From NCBI GenBank assembly GCA_964494505.1, contig CAZBRO010000011.1:1-64000 (forward strand): a stretch of DNA of 64,000 nt. The letters are read 5' to 3'. Below the pieces are notes generated by a model. It saw only the letters and a list, made by a program, of their open reading frames with translations, was not told the origin of the DNA and searched no databases. Below, piece by piece: positions 62,039 through 64,000 of this stretch (position 1 is the first letter of the stretch; the number at the start of each line of letters is the position of its first letter). The stretch comes from CAIYRG01 sp964494505 (GTDB taxonomy: Bacteria > Pseudomonadota > Alphaproteobacteria > Micropepsales > Micropepsaceae). The translations under genes and the position numbers were made by a program.

Positions 62039-64000
62039 ATTGCGACCACCACCAGCAGGAGAACGAGCGCGAGAAAGACGAAGGTCAGATAGCGCCGGAT
62101 GGTCAGGAACTGGAGCACGTTCATGCGTTCGGCAATCGTGCCGACGATGCCCGCGATCGGCGCATAGACGTAATCCCAGACGAGATCGCGCATTTCGACG
62201 TCGATGCGCGCAGGGACCATCGAGCCCGGCGGCGGCATGGTCACCCGTTCGCGGGCGCGGAAAAGGAGCGTGCCGAAGACGCGGCGGATCGGCTGGGCGA
62301 AACTGCCGGCACTGTATTGGGTGATCGGGGCGGCGTTGGGAAAGCCGCAATCCCAGGCGGGGCCGCGCCGGATCGCCTTCGACGCCAGGAGATGGATTCC
62401 GAATGCGGCAATGCTCGCCGACGCCGCGATGAAGAGGAACACGAGCAGTCCATTGTAAGAGCTGCGCTCCGCCGCGATGGGGACAAATGTGAGCGACGGG
62501 ATGGCCGCTTGAATGGGCAGGCGCGCGCTCAGCAGCAATTGCGTCACCGGCGAAATGGCGTCCACCGCAAGACCCGGAAGAATGCCGGCGATCAGGCAAA
62601 GCCCGGCGAACGCGAACATGGCGGCTCGCGAAAAGACATCCGTCTCCTTTGCCGCTCCGGCGGCAGGGGTGCGCGGCCGCCCCAGAAAACACACGCCGAA
62701 CACGCGGATGAAGCAGGCCGCGGCAAGGGCTGCGGCAAGCGCCAGCAGCGCACCGCCCGCCGGCACCAGCACCTTCAATCCCCATTGCGGCAGTTCGGGG
62801 CTGAGCAGGATCGCCTGGAAAATCATCCATTCCGACGCGAAACCGTTCAGCGGCGGCAGCGCGGAAATCGCCGCACACGCGGTCAGGACAGCAAACGCAG
62901 TGCCGGGCATCCGGTGAATGAGTCCGCCCATGCGCTCCATATTGCGCTCGCCGGTCGCGTTCAGCACGGCGCCCGCGCCGAAGAAGAGCACGCTCTTGAA
63001 CAGCATGTGATTGAATGCGTGAAACAGCGCGGCGCTGAGGGCGAGCGCTGCCGCCGCGCCGAAATTGTTGGCCTCGAACGCCAAGGCAAGGCCCAGCCCG
63101 ACGAAGATGATCCCCACATTCTCGATGGTGCTATAGGCGAACACCCGTTTGAGGTCGTTTTCGAACAGCGCATAGAGCACGCCCATGACGGCGGTGCCGG
63201 CCCCGGCTGCGAGCACCGCAAGGCCCCACCACCAATCCGGCGGGCCGCTGAGATCGAATACGATCCGGATGAAGGCGTAGACCGCGACCTTGGTCATCAC
63301 GCCGCTCATCAGCGCGGAGATGTGGCTGGGGGCGGCGGGATGGGCGAGCGGCAGCCACACATGCAGCGGCACGAGGCCCGCTTTGGAGCCGGTGCCTATG
63401 AGCGTCAGCACCAGAACGAAGGTCGCGAGCAGCGGCGCCGGACTCATCGCGCGCATCGTAGCGAAGTCGTAATGGCCGTCGGGCCCGGCGAGCAGTCCGA
63501 ACGCCAGCAGCAGCGCCAGCGTGCCGAAGCTCGCCATCAGGATGTAGACGTAGCCGGCGCGCCGGTTTTCAGGGTCCCGGTGATGGGCCATCACCAGCGC
63601 CCAGGATGCGAGCGACATGAATTCCCAGGAAAGCAGGAAGCTGAACGCGTCGGCCGACAGCACCACGAGGTTCATCCCGGCGAGAAAGGCCGGGTAGAAC
63701 GGGAGCACCCGCGCCGGCCAGTGTTCGTGGCTTCCGTAACCGATGGCATAGAGGCTCGCACCCGCCGCACCAAGATTGACGATCACCAGAAAGGCCGCAG
63801 ACAACGCGTCGATGCGGAAATGCGCGCCGACCCAGGGGAGGCCGAGGGGCAGAACGGTCTCGCTCTCTACGCCGCCAAGAAGCGAAATCGCGCCGGCGGC
63901 GAGCAAGCCAAGGCTGGCCAGCAACGCTATGCCATAGAGGATCGGCGTCCCTGTCTTTACCCGCGCCAGCGCAATCGCCGGCAGCGCGAGACCGAGCAGG
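62035..64000 (-). CDS. HyfB/NuoL-like proton-conducting membrane subunit (5' end outside window)
   Basis: At least 655 residues are visible and the frame is open to the window edge, so the start lies beyond base 64000; a TTG at 63924 is internal. It has the antiporter core LSWEFMSLASWALVMAHHRD, GTGSKAGLVPLHVWLPLAHP and FAYSTIENVGIIFVGLGLAL, typical of HyfB/HycC. The C-terminal region WDCGFPNAAPITQYSAGSFA and the final hydrophobic helix also match HyfB. It heads the visible part of the operon HyfB-, HyfC-, HyfE-, HyfF-, HyfG- and HyfI-like. Only upstream genes are unknown. Confidence 0.92.
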   Translation of the reverse strand, partial: LLGLALPAIALARVKTGTPILYGIALLASLGLLAAGAISLLGGVESETVLPLGLPWVGAHFRIDALSAAFLVIVNLGAAGASLYAIGYGSHEHWPARVLPFYPAFLAGMNLVVLSADAFSFLLSWEFMSLASWALVMAHHRDPENRRAGYVYILMASFGTLALLLAFGLLAGPDGHYDFATMRAMSPAPLLATFVLVLTLIGTGSKAGLVPLHVWLPLAHPAAPSHISALMSGVMTKVAVYAFIRIVFDLSGPPDWWWGLAVLAAGAGTAVMGVLYALFENDLKRVFAYSTIENVGIIFVGLGLALAFEANNFGAAAALALSAALFHAFNHMLFKSVLFFGAGAVLNATGERNMERMGGLIHRMPGTAFAVLTACAAISALPPLNGFASEWMIFQAILLSPELPQWGLKVLVPAGGALLALAAALAAACFIRVFGVCFLGRPRTPAAGAAKETDVFSRAAMFAFAGLCLIAGILPGLAVDAISPVTQLLLSARLPIQAAIPSLTFVPIAAERSSYNGLLVFLFIAASASIAAFGIHLLASKAIRRGPAWDCGFPNAAPITQYSAGSFAQPIRRVFGTLLFRARERVTMPPPGSMVPARIDVEMRDLVWDYVYAPIAGIVGTIAERMNVLQFLTIRRYLTFVFLALVLLLVVVAI

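Noticed and set aside
56812..64000. Functional hydrogenase-4 / formate hydrogenlyase
   Set aside because: The L1 cysteine pair of the large subunit is replaced by serines and no ferredoxin or maturation gene is visible.

Overview
The window is chromosomal DNA of a GC-rich (low-to-mid 60s % by eye) Gram-negative bacterium, most likely an alphaproteobacterium. This rests on an HWE-type histidine kinase, an ECF sigma factor with DGPF partners, malonate carrier genes, many exported Sec/Tat proteins, tightly overlapping ATGA operons, and several families of GC-rich palindromic intergenic repeats. I cannot fix the genus. No rRNA, tRNA, CRISPR array or IS transposase was seen.

Layout. 1-7403: the 3' part of a giant type-I-secreted SdrD-B/RTX protein. 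7413-8941: a MoaD/ThiS-like ubiquitin fold protein paired with a BNR-repeat protein. 9195-13401: a stress/regulatory block with two DGPF (YCII) proteins, a VOC protein, an ECF42-like sigma factor, DUF488 and OsmC. 13553-28165: amide/organic-acid metabolism, with a fused 5-oxoprolinase-like protein, DUF2891, a reverse-strand hyuA-hyuB-dehydrogenase-MFS operon, an orphan TctC, malonate carrier MadL/MadM and a class III CoA-transferase. 28230-37141: two alpha/beta hydrolases, a cytochrome c/PQQ dehydrogenase, a Tat-exported amidohydrolase, an ABC-2 exporter, a TauD dioxygenase and an eRF1-like small protein. 37274-41329: HU, ABC-F, DUF445, GlcG. 41330-44817: an irregular, partly lower-GC island with a membrane-anchored MltR/HEPN-like protein, a DUF559 nuclease flanked by inverted palindromic repeats, a truncated DUF559 relic and a second TauD dioxygenase. 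44889-56687: exported hydrolases and metalloproteins (MetX-like hydrolase, cupin, subclass B3 metallo-beta-lactamase, NHL protein, second MBL-fold protein), a histidine kinase/response regulator pair, an FAD monooxygenase, a PhyH dioxygenase and a second orphan TctC. 56812-64000: a complex-I/group-4-hydrogenase-like membrane operon on the minus strand, running off the window.

The two most notable points are these. (1) A family of short repeats with constant G/C arms and variable palindromic centres brackets the DUF559 nuclease gene in head-to-head orientation. The same arrangement without the gene occurs at 50631-50770, and a broken DUF559 end lies next to another copy, so DUF559 and the repeats look like an autonomous element with a non-autonomous derivative. 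The repeat ends also supply Shine-Dalgarno sequences and a start codon to neighbouring genes. (2) The hydrogenase-like operon keeps the small-subunit iron-sulfur cysteines, but its large subunit has lost the N-terminal [NiFe] cysteine pair and no ferredoxin subunit lies between its genes. This is what is expected of an energy-converting-hydrogenase-related (Ehr) complex rather than a hydrogenase.
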